A stretch of 6,415 nt of DNA from Planctomycetaceae bacterium (GTDB lineage Bacteria > Planctomycetota > Planctomycetia > Planctomycetales > Planctomycetaceae): the NCBI GenBank assembly GCA_029259875.1, contig JAJDEK010000525.1, forward strand, positions 1 through 6,415, given 5' to 3'. The position numbers and the translations under genes were made by a program. This document shows, piece by piece, positions 1 to 5,425 of this stretch. Within the stretch, counting starts at the first letter, position 1. Every line of letters starts with the position of its first letter. The notes beneath the pieces were generated by a model. The model did not search any database. It was not told where the DNA came from and saw only the letters and a program-made list of their open reading frames with translations.

Positions 1-504
1 AAACGTCGGATCAACCCGATTCAGGCCTCTTAAATGAATGTTGTGTGCAAACTCATGAATTAAAATACATTCTGCCGAGTAAGGATCGCCGGGGAATGCG
101 AGCAAATTTTCTTCTCCACACGAACAGACGGCATCTGTCGCAGAACCTCCCAATCCACGCGCTCGTACGTCCCAATAGTCTTTGGGTTTGAGATGCGCAT
201 ATTCCGGAATGTCGGTGGTGAAGGCATCATAGGGGATCACGATAAATCGTGAGCCGCTGTCAATCATTGCTTTGCGAATATCGGGTCGATGCGCGAGCAT
301 CACATCGATTAACCAGGCCGCTTCTTTCAACGCATAATCGTTTACTCGATCGAAGGCAACAACTGAATATCCGCTGGCACTCACATGTTTAGTATACGTA
401 GCGGGAAGCTTCAATACTTCAGGCGGAGCAGTAATACGATATTCTTCTGCTTGAATGAGAGCCGGTAGAAGTAACGGCAGCAGCACATAGAGAAAGTACT
501 TCAT
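1..504 (-). CDS. Secreted zinc-metallopeptidase-like protein, N-terminal part (cut by window edge)
   Basis: This open frame has 168 codons without a stop and runs off the left edge, so the C-terminus is missing. It starts at ATG 502-504, with AGGAG (plus-strand 512-516) seven bases upstream. Residues 1-19 form a signal peptide: MK, then a Leu-rich core ending LIQA before EE, so the product is probably exported. The key motif is HEFAHNIH at residues 150-157. HExxH is the classic zincin motif, with two zinc-binding histidines and a catalytic glutamate. The third zinc ligand would lie beyond the window. Just upstream are YWDVRARGLGG (110-120) and VCSCGEENLL (126-135), with Cys127, Cys129 and Cys146 available for disulfides. 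I recall this RARGLGG, EENLL, HEFAH set from poorly characterised secreted proteins, but cannot name the family. Metal binding is well supported by the motif. Peptidase activity and substrate are inference. It is separated from csrA by a terminator-like hairpin and is probably its own unit. Confidence 0.8.
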   Translation of the reverse strand, partial: MKYFLYVLLPLLLPALIQAEEYRITAPPEVLKLPATYTKHVSASGYSVVAFDRVNDYALKEAAWLIDVMLAHRPDIRKAMIDSGSRFIVIPYDAFTTDIPEYAHLKPKDYWDVRARGLGGSATDAVCSCGEENLLAFPGDPYSAECILIHEFAHNIHLRGLNRVDPTF

Positions 505-630
505 CTTGAATCTCCTCGGAATGATCGATCAACACGTAACTAAATCTTGACCAAATTACTCGGTATGATCAAGGTCGCGCGCGATTTCCAATCAAATACG
601 GCTTCAATCCAAGGACATTTCGTAGTTGGT

Positions 631-713
631 AAAAAAATTACCGGGTGTTCGGAAAAAGACAGTCAACCTACCCCACATACACACTGACCATCAAATTTGA
701 ACACCCGGTAATT
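631..713 (-). terminator. Long hairpin with T-run; probable minus-strand terminator or a MITE-like repeat
   Basis: The arms 636-650 and 699-713 are a perfect 15-bp inverted repeat (AATTACCGGGTGTTC and its complement). Read on the minus strand, the second arm runs into seven consecutive T's (plus-strand A's 631-637), as in a rho-independent terminator. Inside the stem, 658-667 and 683-692 can also pair in minus-strand RNA. Six of those ten pairs are Watson-Crick and four are G-U; the same four are C-A mismatches on the plus strand. This favours a minus-strand RNA structure. The spacer between the main arms is 48 bases, long for a plain terminator, so a small palindromic mobile repeat is a real alternative. 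Confidence 0.5.
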
Positions 714-722
714 AATGACATT

Positions 723-755
723 ACAGAAAACCACCAATGGATGATCATTTTCTGT
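723..755. repeat. Inverted repeat, 8-bp perfect arms
   Basis: ACAGAAAA at 723-730 is exactly complementary to TTTTCTGT at 748-755, with a 17-base spacer. It lies just upstream, in minus-strand terms, of the long hairpin at 636-713 and could be a second stem of the same RNA. There is no clear T-run after it on either strand. Confidence 0.45.
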
Positions 756-863
756 TAAAAGATCTGGAACAGCATCGCACGGCTTGCCACTTCACGTTTA
801 CAACCCATACAAGTCGAGCTTGTTGCTACAGAATCTGTTACCGTCAATCTCCTTCCTAAACTC

Positions 864-894
864 GCTGCCGGGAAGACAAAGTGTGCTTCCCAGC
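864..894. repeat. GC-rich inverted repeat downstream of csrA
   Basis: GGGAAG at 870-875 pairs with CTTCCC at 886-891. GCT at 864-866 can pair further out with AGC at 892-894, leaving three bases bulged. On the minus strand this stem is soon followed by a purine-rich AGGAAGGAG (plus-strand 849-857), which resembles a ribosome binding site or a CsrA-type GGA tract. Confidence 0.4.
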
Positions 895-906
895 TTTAAT
901 CTCCCC

Positions 907-933
907 ATTTTCAAACCGATATAATTTGAAAAT
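907..933. repeat. Perfect 9-bp inverted repeat flanked by C-runs
   Basis: ATTTTCAAA at 907-915 is exactly complementary to TTTGAAAAT at 925-933 around a 9-base spacer. C-runs flank it at 903-906 and at 934-940 (seven C's). Minus-strand RNA would therefore have an A/U stem bracketed by G-runs and two GGA triplets. It lies about 50 bases past the csrA stop codon. An operator or an RNA hairpin are both possible. Confidence 0.45.
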
Positions 934-943
934 CCCCCCCTGG

Positions 944-973
944 GCAGATAGATCGTCAGCAGCGGTTATCTGC
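944..973. repeat. 7-bp inverted repeat directly after csrA
   Basis: GCAGATA at 944-950 pairs exactly with TATCTGC at 967-973 over a 16-base spacer. It begins about ten bases past the csrA stop on the minus strand. No T-run follows on that strand, so it is not a convincing csrA terminator. On the plus strand four T's follow at 974-977. Confidence 0.35.
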
Positions 974-984
974 TTTTAGTGTAT

Positions 985-1260
985 TTAACAAACCAATCGG
1001 GCAGCTTCGACAACGGAAAGCATTCCGAGAGACGTAGAGCCGGGAAGAGAGTCGCCGTCCCGATTTTCTCCCCGACTCTTGAGCACTGGCTCATTTTCTG
1101 CATCTAAATCTTCCTCGAACAATTCCCCTCTGACGACGCGGAGGTCGTCTGGAGCATCAATGCCTATTTTGATGGAGCCTTTTCCAGTGCGAATTACTTT
1201 CACCAGAATTTCATCTCCAATTCGGATTTCCTCAGTCAACTTCCGTGTCAAAACCAGCAT
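985..1260 (-). CDS. csrA: Carbon storage regulator CsrA, with extended C-terminal tail
   Basis: CsrA is a dimeric RNA-binding protein that binds GGA-containing hairpins, often over ribosome binding sites, to change translation or mRNA stability. The frame gives 91 residues starting MLVLTRK. Against E. coli CsrA it aligns without gaps over about 47 residues: Leu4 and Arg6 of the first strand, IGDE (14-17), IKIGIDAP (30-37) and Arg44 are kept. Leu4, Arg6 and Arg44 belong to the RNA-contacting surface. Glu45 of E. coli is Gly here (VVRGEL). The tail from about residue 48 is much longer than in the 61-residue E. coli protein. It is acidic at first, then has an SRGENRDGDS stretch, and ends in a hydrophobic segment with a terminal Cys. 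I chose ATG 1258-1260 because AGGAG lies eight bases upstream. A GTG two codons earlier sits only two bases from that site. The gene stands alone and is divergent from rpmB. Confidence 0.93.
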   Translation of the reverse strand: MLVLTRKLTEEIRIGDEILVKVIRTGKGSIKIGIDAPDDLRVVRGELFEEDLDAENEPVLKSRGENRDGDSLPGSTSLGMLSVVEAARLVC

Positions 1261-1268
1261 GATCACTA

Positions 1269-1273
1269 CTCCT
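1269..1273 (-). promoter_or_regulatory. csrA ribosome binding site
   Basis: The minus strand reads AAAGGAG followed by TAGTGATC and the ATG at 1260. The eight-base spacing decides for this ATG over the GTG at 1264-1266. The GGA within the site is also the triplet CsrA recognises, so the protein could compete with ribosomes here. That would be autoregulation by analogy with other bacteria. Confidence 0.75.
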
Positions 1274-1312
1274 TTATCGTTCGATCCTAGCCCAGATGCA
1301 GTATTAGTTTAC

Positions 1313-1340
1313 TTTTGTCCAAAATTGCTTGTCCACAAGC
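1313..1340 (-). promoter_or_regulatory. Tandem GGA-tip hairpins in the csrA leader (candidate CsrA autoregulatory sites)
   Basis: Two small perfect palindromes sit two bases apart, about 53 to 80 bases upstream of the csrA start. On the minus strand they read GCTTGTGGACAAGC (1327-1340) and TTTTGGACAAAA (1313-1324). Both share the core TTKTGGACAA, and each would fold with GGA in or at the loop. Known CsrA sites present GGA in hairpin loops. Two more GGA triplets follow at 1285-1287 and 1270-1272, the last inside the ribosome binding site. The fit to CsrA targets is inference. A DNA-binding protein using the TTGTCCA repeat (start-to-start 14 bp) is the main alternative. Confidence 0.45.
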
Positions 1341-1376
1341 CACCTCTTGGTCATACTCAAACACATTATGCGATTA

Positions 1377-1403
1377 GTGTGCCAATTCAAAATGTTGGCA
1401 AAC
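1377..1403. promoter_or_regulatory. Interrupted dyad TGCCAA-N9-TTGGCA, candidate operator
   Basis: TGCCAA (1380-1385) and TTGGCA (1395-1400) are perfect inverted half-sites with a 9-base AT-rich spacer. After one mismatch on each side, GT (1377-1378) and AC (1402-1403) extend the symmetry, giving 8 of 9 matched positions per arm. The centres of the half-sites are about 15 bp apart, somewhat more than one helical turn. The site lies about 120-140 bases upstream of csrA, where a promoter would be expected. No specific regulator is identified. Confidence 0.4.
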
Positions 1404-1459
1404 ATATTTCCCACAAGTCTTTTATATTAAGACACTTAAAAGAAATTCGTCTACTTTGT

Positions 1460-1486
1460 GTCTAGTTCAAACTAAGACCTTTTTTT
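1460..1486 (+). terminator. Terminator-like hairpin plus T7, plus strand
   Basis: GTCTAGT (1460-1466) pairs with ACT-A-AGAC (1471-1478, one bulged A) around the loop TCAA. One C and then seven T's (1480-1486) follow. The form is that of a modest rho-independent terminator. It lies inside a gap with no confident plus-strand gene to its left, so it would end either an unannotated small transcript or antisense transcription from csrA. Confidence 0.4.
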
Positions 1487-1588
1487 CAAAAATCTGTCCC
1501 CAATAGTACAATTTTCAATTGAGAAAACTTTTCAGAACACTATTTCCAACTTTTCCAGGGACAGGAAACGATAAGTCGGCGGCTTCGG

Positions 1589-1616
1589 TTGCATTATGAG
1601 ACCGGACAAATATACT
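1589..1616 (+). promoter_or_regulatory. Candidate sigma-70-type promoter for rpmB-gatCAB
   Basis: TTGCAT (1589-1594) and TATACT (1611-1616) are separated by 16 bases. The -10 box matches TATAAT at five of six positions; the -35 box keeps TTG only. Transcription would start near 1623, giving a leader of about 105 bases before rpmB. It is the best match I see by eye upstream of this operon. Confidence 0.4.
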
Positions 1617-1647
1617 ATTGAATTCCCTTATAAGGATCAAAGTCTCA

Positions 1648-1697
1648 AAACTGCGATCAGTTTGCGTCAAGTAATATCAGCAAGAGCTGAATTTTTT
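1648..1697 (+). promoter_or_regulatory. Two-hairpin leader before rpmB, second followed by T6 (possible attenuator)
   Basis: AAACTG (1648-1653) pairs with CAGTTT (1658-1663) around CGAT. Next, TCAGC (1677-1681) pairs with GCTGA (1686-1690) around AAGA, followed by A and six T's (1692-1697). Both lie between the candidate promoter and the rpmB start. The second stem is short for an efficient terminator, so attenuation of this ribosomal-protein operon is only a possibility. Confidence 0.3.
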
Positions 1698-1728
1698 AGA
1701 ACCCACTAGATAGTCAAAGAGTTTACAA

Positions 1729-1989
1729 ATGGGTCAAAAGTGTGATTCCTGTGGCAAGACTCCCGTAGTCGGTAATCGAGTTCGCCAACGTGGTAAGTAC
1801 AAATACCTGGGTGGTAACGGTCGACAGACGACGGGTATTTCCAAACGACTCTTCAAGCCGAACCTGCAAAAAATCCGGGTCCAGGTAGGAGGCAGTGTTC
1901 AATCGCAGCGCATTTGCACCCAATGCATTCGATCCGGTAAAGTAACCAAAGCCGTTGCCAAAAAACCGTTTACACTACCTGCTCAATAA
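1729..1989 (+). CDS. rpmB: 50S ribosomal protein bL28
   Basis: bL28 is a small protein of the large ribosomal subunit. The 86 residues show the family start GQKCDSCGKTPVVGN, the central RLFKPNLQKIRV segment and the ending ICTQCIRSGKV. Two CxxC pairs, Cys5/Cys8 and Cys63/Cys66, are those of the zinc-binding (C+) form of bL28. Length is above the usual 60-78 residues. Extra sequence lies between residues 19 and 40 (basic, Gly-rich, including KYKYLGGNG), and a basic tail follows Lys71. The start at 1729 has only a weak purine tract (AAAGAG, seven bases upstream). gatC begins 30 bases after the stop with no terminator between, so co-transcription with the amidotransferase genes is likely. Zinc-type bL28 is often discussed with zinc regulation, but I see no Zur-like box here. 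Confidence 0.93.
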   Translation: MGQKCDSCGKTPVVGNRVRQRGKYKYLGGNGRQTTGISKRLFKPNLQKIRVQVGGSVQSQRICTQCIRSGKVTKAVAKKPFTLPAQ

Positions 1990-2019
1990 TACTGGTTCCG
2001 CTCTAAAGTAGAAAAAACG

Positions 2020-2310
2020 ATGAGCACTCAACTCCCTGAGGATGATGTACTTAAAGTTGCTTCACTCTCCCGATTGAAACTTTCTGAGACGGAAGTAAAT
2101 GCTCTGGGAAAACAGATGGGGTCCGTGCTCAAGTATATTGCTATGTTAGACGAGCTGGATACGGAATCGATCGAGCCTATGGCTCATGCGATTGAAATTT
2201 CCAATGTCTTTCGCGAAGATCAACTGCAAGAGAGTCTCCCACGAGATAAAGCGCTATCCAATGCTCCTCAGACGGATGGGAATTACTTCCTCGTTCCCGC
2301 AATTCTCTAG
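2020..2310 (+). CDS. gatC: Asp-tRNA(Asn)/Glu-tRNA(Gln) amidotransferase subunit C
   Basis: GatC is the small subunit that wraps around GatA and joins it to GatB in the GatCAB complex. At 96 residues it has the normal family length. Visible family features are VLKVASLSRLKLSE (about 10-23), the LDELDTESIEPMAH segment (43-56), NVFREDQLQESLPRDKA (62-78) and the ending DGNYFLVPAIL. The start ATG 2020 follows an A-rich stretch (GTAGAAAAAACG) without a clear Shine-Dalgarno site, so translation may be coupled to rpmB. It is first of the gatC-gatA-gatB set, but 101 bases and a strong hairpin separate it from gatA. Confidence 0.95.
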   Translation: MSTQLPEDDVLKVASLSRLKLSETEVNALGKQMGSVLKYIAMLDELDTESIEPMAHAIEISNVFREDQLQESLPRDKALSNAPQTDGNYFLVPAIL

Positions 2311-2353
2311 TTATCCGGCGTCTTAACTATTGCACACATAAAAGCAAAATTCC

Positions 2354-2383
2354 AAGGCCCGGCTTGATCACAAGCCGGGCCTT
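2354..2383 (+). terminator. Perfect 13-bp GC-rich hairpin between gatC and gatA
   Basis: AAGGCCCGGCTTG (2354-2366) is exactly complementary to CAAGCCGGGCCTT (2371-2383) with the tetraloop ATCA. It is the strongest stem in the window. Only three T's (2382-2384) come at the end, then AAAAC, so termination should be partial at best. It lies 44 bases after the gatC stop and 28 before the gatA start. It may be an attenuator, a processing or stability element, or a weak bidirectional terminator. Confidence 0.6.
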
Positions 2384-2394
2384 TAAAACTTATA

Positions 2395-2399
2395 GGGAG
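2395..2399 (+). promoter_or_regulatory. gatA ribosome binding site
   Basis: GGGAG lies 12 bases before ATG 2412, rather far but the only good purine tract. It supports a start at 2412 or just after. A TTG start at 2364 would lie inside the preceding hairpin and has no such site. Confidence 0.5.
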
Positions 2400-2411
2400 A
2401 CTCGACATTCC

Positions 2412-3869
2412 ATGTCCACCATGTCAATGACCGCAAGTAAACTGCTTGCGAAAATGAGTTCGGGTGAAATCAGCAGTGAAGAAATTACTTCTGCCTGCCT
2501 GAATGAAATATCTCGTCGAGATGCCAGCATCAATGCCTTTCTCTCTGTGCAGCAGGAAGCAGCATTAGAAAAAGCCCGGGAAGTCGACCAAAAACGAAAA
2601 GCCGGAAAGCCACTGGGAAAACTGGCTGGAATCCCCATCGCACTCAAAGACAACATCTGTACTGAAGGAGTTAACACCACTTGCGCCAGCAAAATGCTGG
2701 AACATTTTGTCCCTCCATATGATGCCCATATTGTCGAACGACTAAAAGCAGCTGACGCTGTCTTGATTGGCAAGACCAATCAGGACGAATTCGCCATGGG
2801 TTCGTCAACAGAAAATTCTGCATTCAAAACTACAACCAACCCCTGGAACAATACTTGTGCCGCTGGTGGATCAAGCGGAGGCTCTGCAGCAGCGGTAGCC
2901 GCTGGTTTTGCACCGCTTGCTTTAGGCAGTGATACAGGTGGATCAATTCGTCAACCAGCTAGCTTTTGTGGTGTTGTCGGTTTGAAGCCCACCTATGGCC
3001 GCGTTTCACGGTATGGGTTAATTGCTTTTGCCAGTTCACTCGATCAAATCGGCCCCTTTGCCAGAGATGTCACCGATGCCGCACTAATTATGGAAACTAT
3101 CGCAGGAAAAGACCACCGCGATACCACGAGTCTCGATGCAGCAGTTCCTGAATTTACATCAAAGCTAGAACAACCACTCGAAAATCTTAAAGTTGGATAT
3201 GTCGAACACCTACAGGAAGAAGGGCTTCACGAAGAAGTCAAAGAAGCCACTCTCCGCGCACTGGATGTCTATAAATCTCTGGGAGCAGAACTGGTCCCAA
3301 TTGAGTTGCCACATGCCAAATACTGTGTTGCCACTTATTACATTATTGCCCCCTCTGAAGCATCCAGTAATCTTGCTCGCTATGATGGTGTGCATTACGG
3401 CTACCGTGCCAAAGATTTTGAAAACATGATCGACATGTATGCCGCCAGTCGCGGGGAAGCATTTGGCGATGAAGTTAAACGTCGGATCATGCTGGGAACG
3501 TATGCCCTGTCGTCCGGGTATTATGATGCCTATTATCTCAAAGCCTTAAAAGTCAGACGACTGATTCGAAATGACTTTGAGCAGGCATTTCAGTCAGTTG
3601 ATATCATTGCTTCACCTGTCACACCCACGCCCGCCTTTACCATCGGCGAACTGGTAGATGATCCACTGGCAATGTATCTGGCTGACATTTTTACAACCAG
3701 TGCCAACCTCTCCGGTATACCGGGAATCTCTATTCCGGCCGGCTTCAGTCAAAATAACCTGCCAATCGGCTTGCAATTGTTGGCACCGCCACTGGAAGAA
3801 GAACGGCTATTACGTGCCGCTCGAATGTTTGAGCGGGAAACGGAATGGCACTTGAAACACCCGAAATAA
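2412..3869 (+). CDS. gatA: Asp-tRNA(Asn)/Glu-tRNA(Gln) amidotransferase subunit A
   Basis: GatA is the glutaminase subunit. It releases ammonia from glutamine, which passes to GatB to convert Glu-tRNA(Gln) or Asp-tRNA(Asn) to the amide form. From ATG 2412 the protein has 485 residues, the usual length. The amidase-signature catalytic triad is complete: Lys79 in LAGIPIALKDN, Ser154 in AAGGSSGGS and nucleophile Ser178 in GSDTGGSIRQP. These numbers equal those I recall for Staphylococcus aureus GatA, which supports the start. Further family marks are MGSSTENSAF (129-138), LKPTYGRVSRYGL (191-203) and, near the end, SGIPGISIPAGF and PIGLQLLAPP. A longer version from TTG 2364 adds MITSRAFKTYRETRHS, which is not family-like and lies in the hairpin. 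Met4 and Met6 are alternative starts. gatB follows after 71 bases. Confidence 0.96.
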   Translation: MSTMSMTASKLLAKMSSGEISSEEITSACLNEISRRDASINAFLSVQQEAALEKAREVDQKRKAGKPLGKLAGIPIALKDNICTEGVNTTCASKMLEHFVPPYDAHIVERLKAADAVLIGKTNQDEFAMGSSTENSAFKTTTNPWNNTCAAGGSSGGSAAAVAAGFAPLALGSDTGGSIRQPASFCGVVGLKPTYGRVSRYGLIAFASSLDQIGPFARDVTDAALIMETIAGKDHRDTTSLDAAVPEFTSKLEQPLENLKVGYVEHLQEEGLHEEVKEATLRALDVYKSLGAELVPIELPHAKYCVATYYIIAPSEASSNLARYDGVHYGYRAKDFENMIDMYAASRGEAFGDEVKRRIMLGTYALSSGYYDAYYLKALKVRRLIRNDFEQAFQSVDIIASPVTPTPAFTIGELVDDPLAMYLADIFTTSANLSGIPGISIPAGFSQNNLPIGLQLLAPPLEEERLLRAARMFERETEWHLKHPK

Positions 3870-3940
3870 ATAAATCGACGATATTGCTGATTACGAAATT
3901 ACTTTGAATTGAATATTGAAATAAAGGGTAGCGTGACATA

Positions 3941-5425
3941 ATGGACTATACGGTCATCATCGGTCTTGAAGTCCACGTGCAGTTACAGACCAACACCAAA
4001 CTCTTCTGCGGTTGTTCTACCAAGTTCAACCCGGATCATCCCAATACGCAGACCTGCCCGGTCTGCCTGGGTCTACCTGGTGCGCTGCCTGTGTTAAATC
4101 GGGAAGCATTCCACTTAGGCATGAAGACGGGTATGGCCATTAATTGTGAGATTCCATCATTCACGAAATGGGACCGCAAACAGTACTACTATCCCGATCT
4201 CCCTAAGGCATACCAAATCAGCCAATTTGATCTCCCGATGAGCCAGAATGGTTGGCTGGAAATCGAAATTGACCCTGAAACTCGCCAGAAGAAGAAAGTC
4301 GGGATCATTCGGGCGCATCTCGAAGAAGACGCCGGCAAAAACAGCCATGATGAGTCAGGGCGAGGACAGGATAGCAAGGTCGACCTGAACCGCTGTGGAA
4401 CTCCTCTAATTGAGATTGTTTCCGAGCCTGATTTACGATCTGCCCAGGAAGCGCGGACATATCTGGAAGAATTGAAACTACTACTAACTTATATCGACGT
4501 GTCAGATTGTAATATGCAGGAAGGCAGCCTGCGTTGTGATGCCAATGTAAATCTCCACGTCCATAAAGAGAATGGTGAGACCATACCAACTCCCATTGTA
4601 GAAATCAAAAATCTGAATAGCTTTCGTGGCGTAGAACAAGCAATCGAATACGAAGTACAGCGACAATGGAATGAATGGCAGGAAACAGGCCTTAGCCTGA
4701 AAGACGTTCCCAAAGAAACACGTGGTTGGGATGCAGATCGTGGTGTCACTCTGGAACAAAGGGGCAAAGAAGATGCAGCAGACTACCGCTATTTTCCCGA
4801 TCCGGACCTGGCCCCTGTCACAGTCACCAATGCAGAACGCGAACGTGTATTTAAAGAGTTGTGTGAACGCCCGGCTGAGCGCAGAGCCCGCCTTGAAGAA
4901 CGCTATCAACTGTCTGTCTATGATGCGGCAGTCATTATCGACCAAGGAGTTGATTTTGCTGACTATTTTGAAGCCGTTGCCGAAAGTTCTGAAAATGGCA
5001 AGCAAGCCGCCAACTGGATAACGCAAGATGTACTGCGTGAGTTGAAAGAACGGGAAATGGAGATTGCAGAGTTTCCAATTAAACCAGATGTTCTCGCCGC
5101 GATCCTGCAAAAAGTCAAAGCAAATGAAATTACGAATAACAGCGCCCGAACGGTATTTCAGGAGCTGCTAAACAATTCAAAAGACGTTCCCAGAATTGAA
5201 CAAATACAGCAAATTATTGAAGAAAAAGGGCTGGGGATCGTCTCTGACACGGGCGAACTTGATGCGATTATTCAAGCGGTCGTAGATAAAAATGCAAAAG
5301 CAGTAGCTGATTTTCAAAGCGGAAAACAAGCCGCGGTCGGCGCATTGATTGGCCAGGTCATGCGTGACATCAAAGGGGCAGATCCGAAGATGGTTCGTCA
5401 ACTCTTAATCGAAAAAATGAGTTAA
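3941..5425 (+). CDS. gatB: Asp-tRNA(Asn)/Glu-tRNA(Gln) amidotransferase subunit B
   Basis: GatB binds the mischarged tRNA, activates its side-chain carboxylate with ATP and transfers ammonia received from GatA. The 494 residues match the family. The opening [13 protein letters not shown] carries Glu10 and His12. Four cysteines, Cys23, Cys25, Cys39 and Cys42 (FCGC and CPVC), form the zinc site. Other marks are [16 protein letters not shown] (82-97), HLEEDAGK (126-133), [15 protein letters not shown] (150-164), [10 protein letters not shown] (194-203), EIKNLNSFR (221-229) and [13 protein letters not shown] (280-292). The last roughly 150 residues are the helical and tail (YqeY-like) domains, ending in [25 protein letters not shown] lies 12 bases before the ATG, similar to gatA. 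A GTG nearer to it runs straight into a stop. The gene ends the operon and converges with the SufT-like gene. Confidence 0.96.
   Translation: MDYTVIIGLEVHVQLQTNTKLFCGCSTKFNPDHPNTQTCPVCLGLPGALPVLNREAFHLGMKTGMAINCEIPSFTKWDRKQYYYPDLPKAYQISQFDLPMSQNGWLEIEIDPETRQKKKVGIIRAHLEEDAGKNSHDESGRGQDSKVDLNRCGTPLIEIVSEPDLRSAQEARTYLEELKLLLTYIDVSDCNMQEGSLRCDANVNLHVHKENGETIPTPIVEIKNLNSFRGVEQAIEYEVQRQWNEWQETGLSLKDVPKETRGWDADRGVTLEQRGKEDAADYRYFPDPDLAPVTVTNAERERVFKELCERPAERRARLEERYQLSVYDAAVIIDQGVDFADYFEAVAESSENGKQAANWITQDVLRELKEREMEIAEFPIKPDVLAAILQKVKANEITNNSARTVFQELLNNSKDVPRIEQIQQIIEEKGLGIVSDTGELDAIIQAVVDKNAKAVADFQSGKQAAVGALIGQVMRDIKGADPKMVRQLLIEKMS

Larger units (their letters stand above)
505..984. other. Intergenic region rich in inverted repeats, between csrA and the metallopeptidase gene
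   Basis: I see no convincing protein gene in these 480 bases. The notable content is a run of inverted repeats between 636 and 973. The arms are 636-650/699-713 (15 bp), 723-730/748-755 (8 bp), 809-813/819-823 (5 bp), 828-831/835-838 (4 bp), 870-875/886-891 (6 bp), 907-915/925-933 (9 bp) and 944-950/967-973 (7 bp). All are perfect. The stretch lies downstream of csrA on the minus strand, so it could be a long structured csrA 3' UTR, a separate small RNA, or mobile-element debris. Positions 505-635 hold the leader of the metallopeptidase gene, where I see no strong promoter. Confidence 0.6.
1261..1728. other. Divergent intergenic region between csrA and rpmB
   Basis: These 468 bases separate two genes transcribed away from each other and must hold both promoters. 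The csrA-side half contains the ribosome binding site, the tandem GGA hairpins and an interrupted dyad at 1377-1403. The middle has a hairpin with seven T's in the plus direction (1460-1486). The right-hand half has a candidate promoter and two small leader hairpins before rpmB. A plus-strand frame ending at 1465 continues from the antisense of csrA; I do not regard it as a gene. I found no tRNA or recognisable known structured RNA. Confidence 0.6.

Noticed and set aside
636..984. CRISPR array
   Set aside because: The repeats here are inverted and of different sequence. There are no regularly spaced direct repeats and no cas genes.
1261..1266. GTG start two codons upstream of the csrA ATG
   Set aside because: The Shine-Dalgarno site would be only two bases away, and CsrA proteins begin MLxLTR, matching the ATG at 1260.
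1079..1465. Plus-strand 128-codon frame antisense to csrA
   Set aside because: Its first half is the complement of csrA and the rest has no recognisable domain. It overlaps the csrA leader hairpins, and I see no ribosome binding site.
1261..1728. tRNA, tmRNA or known riboswitch
   Set aside because: I found no cloverleaf, no T-arm consensus and no riboswitch core. The stems present are short and isolated.
2364..2411. Upstream TTG start for gatA
   Set aside because: It falls inside the 13-bp hairpin, has no ribosome binding site and adds 16 non-family residues. The catalytic residue numbering fits a start at 2412.
2390..2779. Minus-strand 129-codon frame over the 5' part of gatA
   Set aside because: It is antisense to the conserved GatA N-terminus, with no family features of its own.
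4502..5110. Minus-strand 202-codon frame inside gatB
   Set aside because: It lies wholly within a well-supported gatB in the opposite direction. Its Cys- and Phe-rich product resembles no family and is typical of an antisense shadow.
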